DNA of 64,000 bases. It comes from Chiridota heheva. Lineage: Eukaryota > Echinodermata > Holothuroidea > Apodida > Chiridotidae. The notes under the pieces were generated by a model. That model ran no database searches, was not told the origin of the DNA, and saw only the letters and a program-made list of their open reading frames with translations. Shown here in pieces: positions 1 through 12,749 of the stretch (its first letter is position 1; every line of letters begins with the position of its first letter). The stretch spans positions 442,001-506,000 of the forward strand of contig JAIGNY010000176.1 in NCBI GenBank assembly GCA_020152595.1, in the 5' to 3' direction. The translations under genes and the position numbers were made by a program.

Positions 1-207
1 GCTCATGGTGCAATTACAATCTGACAATAACAACAAATGCAAATAATAAACAGAAGATAGTAATGATAGTAAAACAAAAGAATAAAAAAAAGCTTAGTCA
101 TTAAGTGAGTTTTTAAATCTTTCTTAAATCTATGGCGAGTGTGTGACTGCCTAATGAAAATGGGAGCTGATTTCAAAGATGAGGAACTGAAACAATATAT
201 GACCTAT

Positions 208-291
208 CCCCCAGGAATTGTCATATATATATATATGTATATACAATATATTGATATTGTATAATTATAATGATTATTACGATGTTTAATT

Positions 292-331
<40 letters not shown>

Positions 332-335
332 AATG

Positions 336-368
<33 letters not shown>

Positions 369-474
369 TATGTGTATATATATATATATATATATGTGTA
401 TATATATATATATGTGTATATATGTATATATATATATATATGTATGTATATATATATGTATATATATGTGTATA

Positions 475-547
<73 letters not shown>

Positions 548-553
548 ATACAT
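208..553. repeat. AT-rich microsatellite with interspersed TATG units
   Basis: A run of TA dinucleotides broken by TATG and TGTG variants, densest at 297-552. It gives long artificial Tyr/Ile reading frames on both strands, which are not genes. It ends sharply at a GC-rich patch near 560. Confidence 0.97.
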
Positions 554-559
554 AGCCTT

Positions 560-720
560 TGTCCTCTGCATATCATGCGGCGTGCCGCCCCTCTAGGGGA
601 CGAGGCACGGCTGCCAAGCGGCGGGCTTCACGCTGTCGTGCAACTGCGCCAAAGCCCGACACAGCTTCTTCCACTCACCAGGACTCCGCTTCGTGGACCG
701 GCAGAGTGAATGTCACGGCA
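560..720. other. GC-rich island of unknown nature
   Basis: About 160 bases that are clearly richer in G+C and CpG than anything within several kb on either side, directly abutting the AT microsatellite. On the minus strand one frame reads through much of it (with Trp-Lys-Lys-Leu and Ala-Trp-Gln-Pro stretches) before a stop, which suggests a short piece of a mobile or repeated coding sequence. I do not recognise the family. From 720 to about 1390 I see no gene, only A+T-rich non-coding sequence. Confidence 0.4.
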
Positions 721-1394
721 CTCACATCACGTTAGGGCAAACATTATATATTAACCTCGTTTGCCCTATAAACACTGCTACAGCAGGTAGCATACTTGAA
801 CTTGTTCGATTAAGCAACTTCTAAGTTGTTTGACTGACTAAGCTACAATTTTAGACAAAATTCGTTGAAACATTCATGAAAATATGTAATACTTTTCATG
901 AAACTGTTTTTTTATTGTAAATTATTTCACATTTAGAAATCAGAAATGGTGGAAAATTTTCTGTTGCTTCTTCAATCCCTATTCTTTCCATTGTAATTAA
1001 TATTTCATAATTTTAAGGACATTGTTTTAATTTCATTGATGCCGCCAGTGTCCCCCTTCCCTACCTCACTATATTAATTATTCTCCCCTCCCCCTCTCCC
1101 CATTCAATGTTGGCCGTTGTTACTGTTTTTCCTGGAAATGACATTGGGAAAGATATAAATCAACATTCAAAAGGAGGTAGGGGGTCACAATTTTGGAAAA
1201 AATATGAAAGAAATATAACACTATATAGTTCTCAAAATGCTGAATTGTTCCAACAGTTTTGTCCAAGATTGTAGGTCTTCAAGATAATATTTCTTCTTTT
1301 TTTCATTTCATGGTCATTTTTCCCACATTATGCAATATATACAAAATAGTGACAAAAACAAAACAAAAGTAAAATATATTTGAATTTTCAATAT

Positions 1395-1592
1395 AACAAA
1401 AACATAAGTTTCTGGCCTTGTTACCAGTATTACTAACACATTGCAATGGAAAAGGAGATATAACAAAAAACCTAAGTTTCTGGCCTTGTTACCAGTATTA
1501 CTAACACATTGCAATGGAAAAGGAGATATAACAAAAACATAAGTTTCTGGCCTTGTTACCAGTATTACTAATACATTGCAATGAAAAAAGAG
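1395..1592. repeat. About 70-bp tandem repeat, three copies
   Basis: Three near-identical copies of a unit containing AAGTTTCTGGCCTTGTTACC and ending in an A-rich stretch with GGAGATATAACAAAA. It sits next to the 3' end of the minus-strand LINE relic and could be part of that element's tail, which is inference. Sequence between 1600 and 1810 is A+T-rich and probably the LINE 3' untranslated region. Confidence 0.85.
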
Positions 1593-1814
1593 AGAGAAAG
1601 AAGTTCAGAACTTATTTCATAACTCTCCCCAAAACTTTTATGTAAATTAGATTACAACAAATACAACAGTAAAATAATGTCTTGTAAATATAACAGTGAT
1701 TTAATTGTTACTAATTGTACTAATGATGATGGAACTAATCACATGAATATATAACAAAAATAATATTGATTTTGTATGTCTCTATATACGTACATAATTT
1801 CACATATATAATTA

Positions 1815-2712
1815 TTTTTAAAGATCCTTTCACTACTACGTTGTTTCAGCTTATCCTTCAGTGAGTTCCATAGCTTAACTCCATAGATAGAAATACACAT
1901 TGTTTTTAAGGAAGTACGTGTAAAAACATGTTTAAAATTGTCATTTTGTCTAGTAAAATAATAATTATTCCCTTTAAAATTAAATAAACTTTACCAAACA
2001 GATTTGGTGGCAAAGACCTTCTCTTTGCTCTAAACATTATTATAGCAGTCTTATAATCAACCAAATCTTAAAGTTTTAAGGCATGCAAATCAATAAATAA
2101 CTTATTAGTATGTTCATTATACCTAGTCTTGTGAACTATTTTCAATTGCTTTCTTTTGTAAAACATAAATTGGATGGACACCTGATTTAATCGTATTACC
2201 CCAAACTTTAGCGCAGTAATTGATATAAGGAAATACAAGTGAACTATACAGTAATTTCATAGACTCCATTTCTAATATGTCTTTGATCTTATACATTATT
2301 GCAATACTTTTGGCCATTTTAGATTTTACTCTCTTAATATGATCCTTCCAATATAAACCACTCAATTATTATGCTCAAAAAATTTGTTGAATATACTCTC
2401 TCAGTAATGTGGTTATCTATACTTAGTATAATATTGTTGTGACATTGCTGTTAAAAAATAACATGAAATTTGTCTTGCTAATATTTAAAGATAATTTGTT
2501 CACCATAAGCCATACTTTTAATTTTTCTAATTCATTACAAACACTCTTACACAAACTGTCAATATCACTGTCTGAACTAAATAAATTAGTGTCATCTGCA
2601 AACAGTACAAATTTAGCAAGATTTGAGACATTACATACAGTATGTCATTTATGTATAATATAAATAATTTTGGTCATAAGATATACCCTTGGGGAACACC
2701 ACATCCAAGTAA
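1815..2712 (-). pseudogene. Degenerate CR1/Jockey-like non-LTR retrotransposon, reverse transcriptase C-terminal part
   Basis: Reading the minus strand from 2712 downward, three frames together give the order expected of a non-LTR reverse transcriptase. First comes a GVPQG block followed by LFILYINDI (about 2700-2640). Next is the catalytic FADDTN box (about 2615-2598). Then a thumb-like segment (2365-2123) has TLY-type LLYSSLVFPYINYC, VWGN and LQKKAI motifs. Last is a C-terminal WNSLKDKLKQ segment (about 1875-1840). An in-frame TGA replaces a Gly codon after GVPQG, and frames shift between blocks, so the copy is dead. The 5' part (endonuclease and fingers) is absent, typical of 5' truncation. 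Clade assignment is from motif resemblance only. Confidence 0.85.
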
Positions 2713-2784
2713 TTTGTAGTAGTGAATAGTATCCATGGAGGAAATACTCTCAACAAAGAAAACGATGATTTGAAGTTGTGAATA

Positions 2785-3295
2785 CTATCCACGAATGTGC
2801 TGTGTATGAATATGCTGTGTATGATTTAGCACAGCTGTATATTTTTTTTAATTGTTAATCCATTTTTCATGACAAATATTTAAAGAATGACAACTGATTC
2901 TTACACCTTTTGAATGCGTTGATAACTGATTGATTGTTTGCACATTATGTTTAAAATGTCAGGTGTGATATATTTTTTATTGGCCTTTTTCTTGGAAGTT
3001 CATGCTGTGTATTGATTACAATTTACCACACATTTTTCATCACAAATATTTGAAGAGCATTGCCTGATTCTTATTGCGTTTTGGATGATATCCATACTGT
3101 AGCATAAAAACATCATAATTCATAACTTTGAAAGATTTTTATAAAGGTCTCAATAGTAGACCATGAAATTAATTCACAAAATAGTGAATATAGTTTGATG
3201 CATATTTTTATCCAATGCATGCATATGTGGAAGTCATATGTGGCAACCTTTTCTGCTGCATTTGATTTTAGTGCCACCCATTACACAGTGTAATG
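2785..3295. repeat. Dispersed repeat copy, paired with 7305-7800
   Basis: This segment contains ATGCTGTGTATGA, GAATGCGTTG and GGAAGTCATATGTGGC landmarks in the same order as 7305-7800, with only scattered differences. A third, shorter copy covers about 6905-7240. No coding capacity is visible. The spacing suggests segmental duplication around the hAT-like insertion or multiple insertions of an unknown element. Confidence 0.8.
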
Positions 3296-3440
3296 AGTGG
3301 AACTTATCAAATCATACGTGAGCTCCCATATGTGCCTGTACAAAGGTTGTGTTAAAATGTATCTCCTCCTAGGTTTTAACAGTTTTGCTCTTGAAATTCT
3401 GGCTCAAACAAGATTTGTGTGTGCTTCATATAGCTTTTGT

Positions 3441-4116
3441 TTTGCTAAGAGATATTCTATGTATTTTTTTAATTAAAGCTCCCGAAAAGTTTTACTAAAG
3501 TATCAGATATCTTACATAATGGTGCTAAAAATAGCTAGCTGTAGACATAATGCTTCGCGTACCGTACATGGCTAGGTCCTCATGCATTCAGTGCATGTGT
3601 TTCCTATAAGCACTAGTATATTTACTACTTTGATTAAACATATCTAAAAGCTTGAAATTTGAGTGAATTACAGGATGATAAAAAAAATTATATCGGAGAC
3701 CTGAATCTGTGTGAAATTTTTGGGACGTGACTTTGTGTTAAGTTATATGCATGCAAAAAGCAATCGTCGAATGTTAAAATTCTTTTGCTAAGAGATATTC
3801 TATGTATTTTTTTAATTAAAGCTCCCGAAAAGTTTTACTAAAGTATCAGATATCTTACATAATGGTGCTAAAAATAGCTAGTTGTAGACATAATGCTTCA
3901 CGTACCGTACATGGCTAGGTCCTCATGCATTCAGTGCATGTGTTTCCTATTAGCACTAGTATCTTTACTACTTTGATTAAACATATCCAAAAGCTTGAAA
4001 TTTGAGTGAATTACAGGATGATACAAAATTCTATATCGGAGACTTGAATCTGTGTGAAATTTTTAGGACGTGACTTTGTGTTAAGTTATATGCATGCAAA
4101 AAGCAATCGTCGAATC
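3441..4116. repeat. Tandem duplication with 343-bp period
   Basis: Copy 1 is 3441 to about 3773 and copy 2 is 3784 to about 4116. Both start TTTGCTAAGAGATATTC and end near GCAATCGTCGAAT, with only a handful of substitutions. No reading frame is conserved. From 4117 to 4470 I see nothing coding. Confidence 0.92.
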
Positions 4117-4477
4117 TAATATGTGGCCAGAAGTAAAAGAGAATATCTCAAGCTTTCTAATGATACCTGAGTTTTAAGTTGTCAATGATTTTTTTACAGA
4201 AAAAAGTTGAAAACCATTTTCATTTTTAAGCATGTTTATTGAAATACAATTGCGAAAACTCAAATTTTGTTTGAAAGAAAATTGTTTTATCATTAAATGA
4301 GATATGATTCTTTACAATGCCCTATTTACAAGGCAAGCGACTGGTCTGTGGATTGACCCATATTGTTCTAAGTTGTAAGCATGCTTAAAACTTAAGCTGG
4401 AATTCTTGTATTTTGAGGGTAATTTGTATTGATTTGCCTTTTGTAATCGTACGTAATATTAAGCATAACTTACCTAC

Positions 4478-5522
4478 TAGAGCTGTGAACGTTTAGGGAT
4501 TTTAGTAAACGTGTACACGCCAAAAAAAGCGAGCGTGTATCGTGTACACGAGTTTAGTACCGTAATTTTTGGAAATACACCAAAATTATTCCAAAACTAC
4601 AAGGCGAAGTAAAAAAATTGCGCAACCAGTATGGCAAAAGTACTGACTGCATTGCCCAAATAGACGCTGAGTTTTGCTTCCCAAATCGTAAAAAGTTTAC
4701 TTGTACAGTATAAATCATCATTTTTATGGAAAATATGCATGGAAATTCAGTTTAGAAAGAACAGATAACTTCCTTTCAATGTTTATTTAAACTCAACATC
4801 GCATAACTTTTTTGTCCTATTTACTACGGCTTTCAAAGTTCTGTGAAAATCTTGCATACTGAGGCCTATGATATACCTCGCCGTAAAACATTTCAAAACT
4901 ACGCCACCACCACCAGGAAGTTCTGAAATATCAGTCCTCGAAAAAATGGCGCCATCTTTAAGCATGCAGAATTTCAGCTCTGTCAAAACCTTTTTCTGTT
5001 TATTTATTATGCAATATTTTTTCTTTCTTGCAAAATTTATTTGACTCATCAGGTAATATTTACATGTTAATGTACTGATTGTCACGATTCAAGTGTTTTT
5101 TTATTGATGAAACGGGCCTTGATTGCGTGGGATTTAAAGCCTTATGGCCTTTCGTTAGGCCTATTGTTAGTTTCACTGTTTACTGCTGCACATTCGCGGT
5201 GCATTTTACAAGCAAGATTACTCAGATTTCGGCGAAATCAAAGTGCATAAAATCCCCATTCATTGGTGATTACTGCTTATTTGTGATTCACACATTTAAA
5301 AAGGATTATGCTAATTGGGTTTACAGTTTGTATGAAATCATTGATTGGAATTTTGTCAGCTGAATGTGTGTGTGATTTGAATCATGAATATTGATTTTCA
5401 ACGGCAAGACACTAGGCCTAGGCTATAATGTTGAAAAACGATTACTCGCAATGAAGTATTTAGTAAACGTTTACAAGATTTGCGAGCGTGTAGCGTGTAC
5501 ACGCTAAACGGTCACAGCTCTA
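4478..5522. mobile_element. Non-autonomous hAT-like DNA transposon, complete, 1045 bp
   Basis: The left end reads TAGAGCTGTGAACGTTTAG and the right end is its reverse complement with one mismatch (CTAAACGGTCACAGCTCTA). The element is flanked by a perfect 8-bp direct repeat, TTACCTAC, at 4470-4477 and 5523-5530. Eight-base target duplications with TA(G)-starting short inverted repeats are the hallmark of the hAT superfamily. Subterminal GTGTACACG palindromes occur near both ends (around 4509-4550 and 5495-5503), probably transposase-binding-like sites. The interior has two modest open frames (4783-5085 minus, 5079-5363 plus) that do not resemble a hAT transposase, so I call it non-autonomous. 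Confidence 0.93.
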
Positions 5523-5530
5523 TTACCTAC

Positions 5531-6900
5531 AGTGTATATTATGGTAAGATTAATTTAATGATTTACCTGCTGGTTAAGAAACTAGTTAAGAGCTAAAAGT
5601 CCTCCAAAATCAAACTGCACAAGTTCAAAATTTACTTGGCCCAAGTTTTCTAAGCAGTAATTTTCTTGGATATCTGCTAGAAAAGTGATGCATACAGCAA
5701 AATACTGTAGCTAATTTTTTTTTAAATGTTGTGAAATTTATCTCTGTTTAGTTCAACCCAAGCATACATTCAAAAGCAGCGCAAGAAGAAATAACATTAA
5801 AGCTAAAGCTTTAGGCCCATGATCCAACACTTGCATGTGTTATCCTAATGTTGGGTACCCACAACAAAAAAGGATGAAAATGCTCAGGCTTTTGAGATGG
5901 AAAAATTCCTTGATAAAAAAGCAGGGTTGGTAAATGAACTTAAGCTAAGAACTACTGGAGCATGAACTCCAAAACGCTCAGACATCATGGAAGAGAGAAT
6001 GTCAAAATAAATTCACTACATGAGATCAAAAAGAAGACTGAAGCTGATCACATCTTATGTAATCCCGAAGTATGTGCAGTATTATGTGGAGGTAGAATTA
6101 AGATAGAGGACTGTTTATAATCATTTAAATAGCAAAGTAGATCAGTAGAACCATAAGGTTTCTTAATTAGGAACTTTTTGTGACATAGACATTGCCACTT
6201 TGTGATATTTCCCATGATGCTTTGCTTTACTACATGTAATGTTAAAGCCTTATGCAGTTTTATCAATTTCAAATTCTATTTACTGTACCTTCTGTGAAAA
6301 ATGTCTTTGCCTGGTGAAACTTACAACTCAGTGATAAACGTTCATTGCTTACATTGCTAAATATTATCCACTCCTTTTATGTTTACCAAGCCGTTTTTGA
6401 AATATGAAGAAAAATCATGAAAAAAGCTCGGCTTTTTGGCCTAAAACAAACATTTTAGAAATTCAAATATATGTAACAGTATAACTTTGTCATTGAGATT
6501 ACAGATTCTACTGAATAAACTTACACATTGCAAAATCTTACATTCTATGTAACACATTGGTCTCTCATTTAAACTTTCTGTACATTTTTGTTGCAAAATA
6601 TGAATAAACCGGCTGCATGACGTCTATTATCTAAGATAGTTTACAGGTCCTTAAAATAAGACCTCTCCCTGATTGAGAGTTGTCACAGTTCTTCATGTAT
6701 GGTAAAGCTTGTAGTAAAATGTTGTACAAATCTAAAACTAAGGAAAGGTACAAGTGCATCCTTCAAAGCTCAGGTAATTTGAAATCAACTGCCCCTACTA
6801 GCCCGTTTACTGCATATACATTCTCCAGTATTAAGCCCATTATCTATGCTAGCTTAAAATAGTCGAGCATGCTGTCCTTCCTACAGTCATATCACTTGTT
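5531..6900. other. No gene seen
   Basis: A+T-rich single-copy-looking sequence. The reading frames here (for example 6048-6272 minus and 6680-6862 plus) are short, lack recognisable motifs and have no supporting splice structure. Confidence 0.6.
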
Positions 6901-6904
6901 AAAA

Positions 6905-7850
6905 TTTAATTGGTTGTTTTCATGGAAGTTCATGCTGTGTATGAATTTGCACACCTTTCTATTTTTATTGTAAATCATCATCACAAAAATTTGAAGTGCA
7001 ATCGCTTTTAGGATGATATCCATACTCTGGTATCAACATTCTCATAATTCACAACTTATAGAGGTTTCAATAAAGTAGTCCAAGTATGATATTAGACCAT
7101 TCATTAATTCACAAGTAGTTAATACATTTTGAGTAATATTTTGTGTCCATATTTCATTTTTATTTTTATGAGCAGGATGAGACAGATTGGACTAAATTGC
7201 AAAATTAATTAAACACCATGAAAATTAGCAAAACTCCCATTGGAAAACTGTTGATTGTACATCTTGTTAAATATATAAGGTGTAATATTTAATTGGTCTT
7301 TTTCATGGAAGTTCATGCTGTGTATGAATATGCTGTGTATGAATTAGCACAGCTGTATATTTTTTATTGTTAATCCATTTTTCATCACAAATATTTAAAG
7401 AATGACAACTGATTCTTATACCTTTTGAATGCGTTGGTATCTGATTAATCGTTTGCACATCATGTTTAAAATGTCAGGTGTAATATATTTATTGCCTTTT
7501 TCTTGGAAGTTCATGCTGTGTATTGATTACAATTTACCACACATTTTTTCATCACAAATATTTGAAGAGCAACGCCTGATTCTTATTGCGTTTTGGATGA
7601 TATTCATACTGTACTGTAGCATAAAAACATTACATTATCATAATTCATAACTTAGAAAGATTTTGAAAGGTCTCAATAGTAGACCATGAAATTAATTCAC
7701 AAAATAGTGAATATAGTTTGATGCATATTTTTATCTAATGCATGCGTATGTGGAAGTCATATGTGGCAACCTTTTCTGCTGCATTTGTTTTTATTTTTTA
7801 AGGCATCAAGAGATAGATTGAGCTACATGTAAATTGCAAACTTCTATTAA
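6905..7850. repeat. Diverged dispersed repeat, second and third copies
   Basis: Two further copies of the repeat at 2785-3295. About 6905-7240 is more diverged. 7305-7850 is close and extends further to a segment with AGATTGAGCTACATGTAAAT. The copies share GGAAGTTCATGCTGTGTAT starts and internal CATCACAAATATTTGAAGAG. Non-coding. Confidence 0.8.
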
Positions 7851-7889
7851 AAGCCATGAAAATAGCTTAGTACCCAGTTAGCTTTATGC

Positions 7890-8765
7890 AACCTCAATAC
7901 CCCCTGCCCTACTCAATCTTAATTCGCCACCTGTCCTGGCCTCACCCTCTCCTGGTCTCACCCTCTCCTCAAGGCTACCTGACATAACCTCTATCTACTC
8001 TGCTGAAGCAAAGGTCATTCTCCTGGCCTTAAACTTCATGGAACTCTCCTTCCACCCCCATTTTGTAATCTTCTCTGACCATAAATCCATACTCACTGGC
8101 ATCCTCAACATGCTCTGGCCCAACCCTCTCATTTTACAAATCCTCAACAAACTTCATTCTTTCCTCTTGGGGAAGAAAATTATCTTTTTCTGGATCCCCA
8201 GCCACATCAGCATCCCTGGCAATGAGAGAGCTGACAGAGCCACCCACAAAGCTCTGTCAAATAACATTTCTCCTTTTCTAATTCCGCACTCAGACCTTTG
8301 TCTCTCCATCTCCAATTACATCAGTAAAACCCAGCAAGACTCCTGGAATCATGAAACTAGTAACAAACTTCACACCATCAAACCCAAACTTGGGACCAAC
8401 ACCCCCCGCACAGTCGCAATTGCAGGGAAGACGTTGTCACCTGCATCCTCCTCTGTCACTTCCCTCTCACCCACTCCCACCTCCTTTCCGACTCCCCTGC
8501 AACACCGAACGCTCCATCAAGCATATCCTTTTAACTTGTTCCCTATACATGTACCTGAACTCCAGGTCTCTTCCTCACCCACCTCAATCTCGGATCTATT
8601 AAAAAACAATCCTTTCTCCAACATTTTCCCAAATTCACCCTAGTTTCCCTCTTTTCTCCCTCTTAATCCTCCATATCCTCCCTGCCTAAACTCTTACACC
8701 CTAATTTTGTAATCACCCTGTTGGCACATTTGACTCTGACTGTCGCGGTGCCTTTAAACATCAAC
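7890..8765 (+). pseudogene. Non-LTR retrotransposon 3' fragment with RNase H domain
   Basis: The 8038-8643 frame carries the second half of a LINE-type RNase H: an Asp-containing FSDHKSILTGI block near residue 12, then IIFFWIPSHISIPGNERADR near residues 48-67, with the conserved His and Asp. It continues into the basic, Trp-containing C-terminal region of I/Jockey-type ORF2 proteins. After about 8400 the frame drifts and shifts occur. It is C-rich on this strand, unlike its surroundings, as is the 5' piece at 11.5-13.7 kb. It probably comes from the same element family. The reverse transcriptase itself is not in this piece. Confidence 0.85.
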
Positions 8766-8789
8766 AAACCAAACCAACATTTCTTGAAA

Positions 8790-11005
8790 TGATATGCTGA
8801 TGTGTATTAATGAAGTTTATTATTGATGTAGATTTATGTTGTGTATTACTGGTGTGTATTGATATGATGGTGTGTATTACTGGTGTGTATTGATATGATG
8901 GTGTGTATTACTGGTGTGTATTGATATGATGGTGTGTATTACTGGTGTGTATTGATATGATGGTGTGTATTACTGGTGTGTATTGGTATGATGGTGTGTA
9001 TTACTGGTGTGTATTGATATGATGGTGTGTATTACTGGTGTGTATTGATATGATGGTGTGTATTACTGGTGTGTATTGGTATGATGGTGTGTATTACTGG
9101 TGTGTATTGATATGATGGTGTATATTACTGGTGTGTATTGATATGATGGTGTGTATTACTGGTGTGTGTATTGATATGATGGTGTGTATTACTGGTGTAT
9201 TGTATTGATATGATGGTGTGTATTACTGGTGTGTATTGATATGATGGTGTGTATTACTGGTGTGTATATGATGGTGTGTATTACTGGTGTGTAATTATAT
9301 GATGGTGTGTATTACTGGTGTGTATTGATATGATGGTGTGTATTACTGGTGTGTATTGTATGATGGTGTGTATTACTGGTGTGTATTGGTATGATGGTGT
9401 GTATTACTGGTGTGTATTGATATGATGGTGTGTATTACTGGTGTGTATTGGTATGATGGTGTGTATTACTGTGTGTATTGATATGATGGTGTGTATTACT
9501 GGTGTGTATTGATATGATGGTGTGTATTACTGGTGTGTATTGATATGATGGTGTGTATTACTGGTGTGTATTGATATGATGGTGTGTATTACTGGTGTGT
9601 ATTGGTATGATGGTGTGTATTACTGGTGTGTATTGATATGATGGTGTGTATTACTGGTGTGTATTGATATGATGGTGTGTATTACTGGTGTGTATTGATA
9701 TGATGGTGTGTATTACTGGTGTGTATTGATATGATGGTGTGTATTACTGGTATGTATTGATATGATGGTGTGTATTACTGGTGTGTATTGGTATGATGGT
9801 GTGTATTACTGGTGTGTATTGATATGATGTGTGTATTACTGGTGTGTATTGATATGATGGTGTGTATTACTGGTGTGTATTGATATGATGGTGTGTATTA
9901 CTGGTGTGTATTGATATGATGGTGTGTATTACTGGTGTGTATTGATATGATGGTGTGTATTACTGGTGTGTATTGGTATGATGGTGTGTATTACTGGTGT
10001 GTATTGATATGATGGTGTGTATTACTGGTGTGTATTGATATGATGGTGTGTATTACTGGTGTGTATTGATATGATGGTGTGTATTACTGGTGTGTATTGA
10101 TATGATGGTGTGTATTACTGGTGTGTATTGGTATGATGGTGTGTATTACTGGTGTGTATTGATATGATGGTGTGTATTACTGGTGTGTATTGATATGATG
10201 GTTTGTATTACTGGTGTGTATTGATATGATGGTGTGTATTACTGGTGTGTATTGGTATGATGGTATGTATTACTGGTGTGTATTGGTATGATGGTGTGTA
10301 TTACTGGTGTGTATTGGTATGATGGTGTGTATTACTGGTGTGTATTGATATGATGGTGTGTATTACTGGTGTGTATTGATATGATGGTGTGTATTACTGG
10401 TGTGTATTGATATGATGGTGTGTATTACTGGTGTGTATTGGTATGATGTTGTGTATTACTGGTGTGTATTGGTATGATGGTGTGTATTACTGGTGTGTAT
10501 TGGTATGATGGTGTGTATTACTGGTGTGTATTGATATGATGGTGTGTATTACTGGTGTGTATTGATATGATGGTGTGTATTACTGGTGTGTATTGATATG
10601 ATGGTGTGTATCACTGGTGTGTATTGGTATGATGGTGTGTATTACTGGTGTGTATTGATATGATGGTGTGTATTACTGGTGTGTATTGATATGATGGTGT
10701 GTATTACTGGTGTGTATTGATATGATGGTGTGTATTACTGGTGTGTATTGGTATGATGTTGTGTATTACTGGTGTGTATTGGTATGATGGTGTGTATTAC
10801 TGGTGTGTATTGGTATGATGGTGTGTATTACTGGTGTGTATTGATATGATGGTGTGTATTACTGGTGTGTATTGATATGATGGTGTGTATTACTGGTGTG
10901 TATTGATATGATGGTGTGTATCACTGGTGTGTATTGATATGATGGTGTGTATGACTGGTGTGTATTGATATGATGGTGTGTATTACTGTTGTGTATGATG
11001 TTCAT
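8790..11005. repeat. 31-bp minisatellite, about 71 copies, with 310-bp higher-order structure
   Basis: The unit is two related half-units: GTGTGTATTACTG (13) plus GTGTGTATTGATATGATG (18). Units differ mainly at one A/G position (TATTGATATG or TATTGGTATG). Rare variants recur exactly 310 bases apart: GTATGATGTT at 10441 and 10751, and TCACTGGTGT at 10611 and 10921. This shows a recent duplication of a ten-unit block. The array separates the two LINE fragments. Confidence 0.97.
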
Positions 11006-11229
11006 ACCTGATGTGTATTTATGATGTATATTTACACTGTATTATTGATGTGTAATTTGGTGGTGTTTATTGTTGTGTATTATGTTTATAACTAATGTAT
11101 ATTTAAGTTGTATAATTGTGGTATTAATGATGATCTATCATTATTACTAGTAGTAGTAGTGCTGTCACATTTTCAGGTTAAATGCGATGTGTTGAGAGCA
11201 ACGTGACTTCTTTTCAATTCTCTTAAACT

Positions 11230-12240
11230 TTTCTTCCAATTACCTCACACTTTTCCACCTAAACCTTTGTTTTGCACCTTCATTTTGCGGGATTCTCTCT
11301 TTGGATGGGTGTCTGTTTTCGGTGAGATCGTTCTTTTTGTTTTTACCTCCCATTGTGACCAGGCCTTCACACCCTTTTCGATACCTGTAGAGTGGTTCTT
11401 ACATAGTACTTCCACGAATTTTTTCCTAGTTGCTTTGGGTCTCCCGGCACTTGGTATTTTATTCCATAATGACCAAATGCTTCTGCTTTGACCCTCTCTC
11501 TCCTCCCCGCGACCCACCTGCTACCTCCATTGACCATTCCTCGGCCCCAGTCCTCAAAATTTTAATCATTTAGGCCACCATTAAACCAGACAGTTTCAAT
11601 AGAGTTTCCCCCTTCCTTATGCACAAGGTACTCCATGGCCTTGTCAGGACTCTCCCCAAGGTTTCTACCCTTAGATTCGGCGATCTCTTGGTGCACTGCA
11701 CCAGGGACACTCAAGCCACCACCCTCCTCACCACCAAAACCCTAGCTAATACTGGTATCGACATAACAGTCACCCCCTCACCATTCTCTTAACTCCAGCA
11801 AAGGCCTTATCAGAACCAGAGACCTTGGCTACTTAACAAGTAAAGACCTCATTGAGGAACTTGCCAGCCAACACGTTACTGAAGACCACCATCTCATCCT
11901 CAAGAGAAACGGTGCCGAAACACCCACCAATACCATCTTCCTGACTTTTGCCGCACCAACTTTTCCCTCCCACATCACTGCCGGCTATATGAGAATCCCA
12001 GTTGCCCTCTCCATTCCCAACCCCCTCCGTTGTCATAAGTGCCAGAGGTATGGTAATGGGAAAAACTCCTACCGCAGCCAAGCGCGCTGTGGCAACTGGA
12101 GCCCTGGACCATGACAGCGCCTCCTGCACCAACACCCCACTCTGCACCAATTGCAACGGTACTCACCCAGATAACCATCCACCTTCTCAAAAGACTGCCC
12201 AACCTGACTTTAGGAAAAGCAGATAACAAAACTGAAAACC
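11230..12240 (+). pseudogene. I/Jockey-like non-LTR ORF1 (gag-like, zinc-knuckle) relic
   Basis: Reading across frames from about 11560, the sequence matches the ordered signature of non-LTR ORF1 proteins. It has a region with FNRVSPFLMHKVLHGL, then HHSLNSSKGLI, TNTIFLTF, and PNPLRCHKCQRYGNGK starting a CCHC zinc-knuckle tract. Further Cys pairs follow (RCGN, CTN, LCTNCNGTH) near 12080-12165. Several frameshifts and stops (for example after ILII and SPFS) show it is inactive. The portion 11230-11560 may be the 5' untranslated region; a minus-strand frame at 11245-11517 is not recognised. Confidence 0.85.
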
Positions 12241-12749
12241 CTTAATCCCATTACCACTTACTGAAAGCCAGGAAGAAACTCCTTGCTTCCCTCCACACCA
12301 AACCTTCCTACTTGAGCACAGTCTCCTCAAACACAAATACCGCCCCTCCCCTAACACAACTAAATCTGCATGCCCAAACCGACCTCACCTGGCTCTTCTT
12401 ACCCAGTCCTAAAGCCCATCACCATTGCCAACAACCAAACCACATCCATTACCCAAACCACTTTCACCACCACTTCTCTCCCCAACCTTCCTTCGTTTTA
12501 TAAGACCTAGCTCCACCCTCCCTTACCCCAACACTTCAAATGACATCAAACTCAAGCCAAACTGGCCAACAAACAACAAACAAACAACCAATCAAACAAA
12601 CAGCCTACCATCAAACCCCATGTATGACACTGAAAAGAACAGATTGTTCGATTACCGAACCACTAAACATACTTCTCGCCCAACTTTAAAAAACAACTGT
12701 TCCCAAAGAAACGGACAGATTCAAAGAAAAAACAATCAACCCAGACCCA

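Noticed and set aside
286-709. Overlapping Tyr/Ile-rich reading frames on both strands
   Set aside because: They are the translation of an AT microsatellite, with no other coding signs.
5079-5363. 94-residue frame inside the hAT-like element as transposase
   Set aside because: No hAT dimerisation or zinc-finger motifs are visible and the element is too short.
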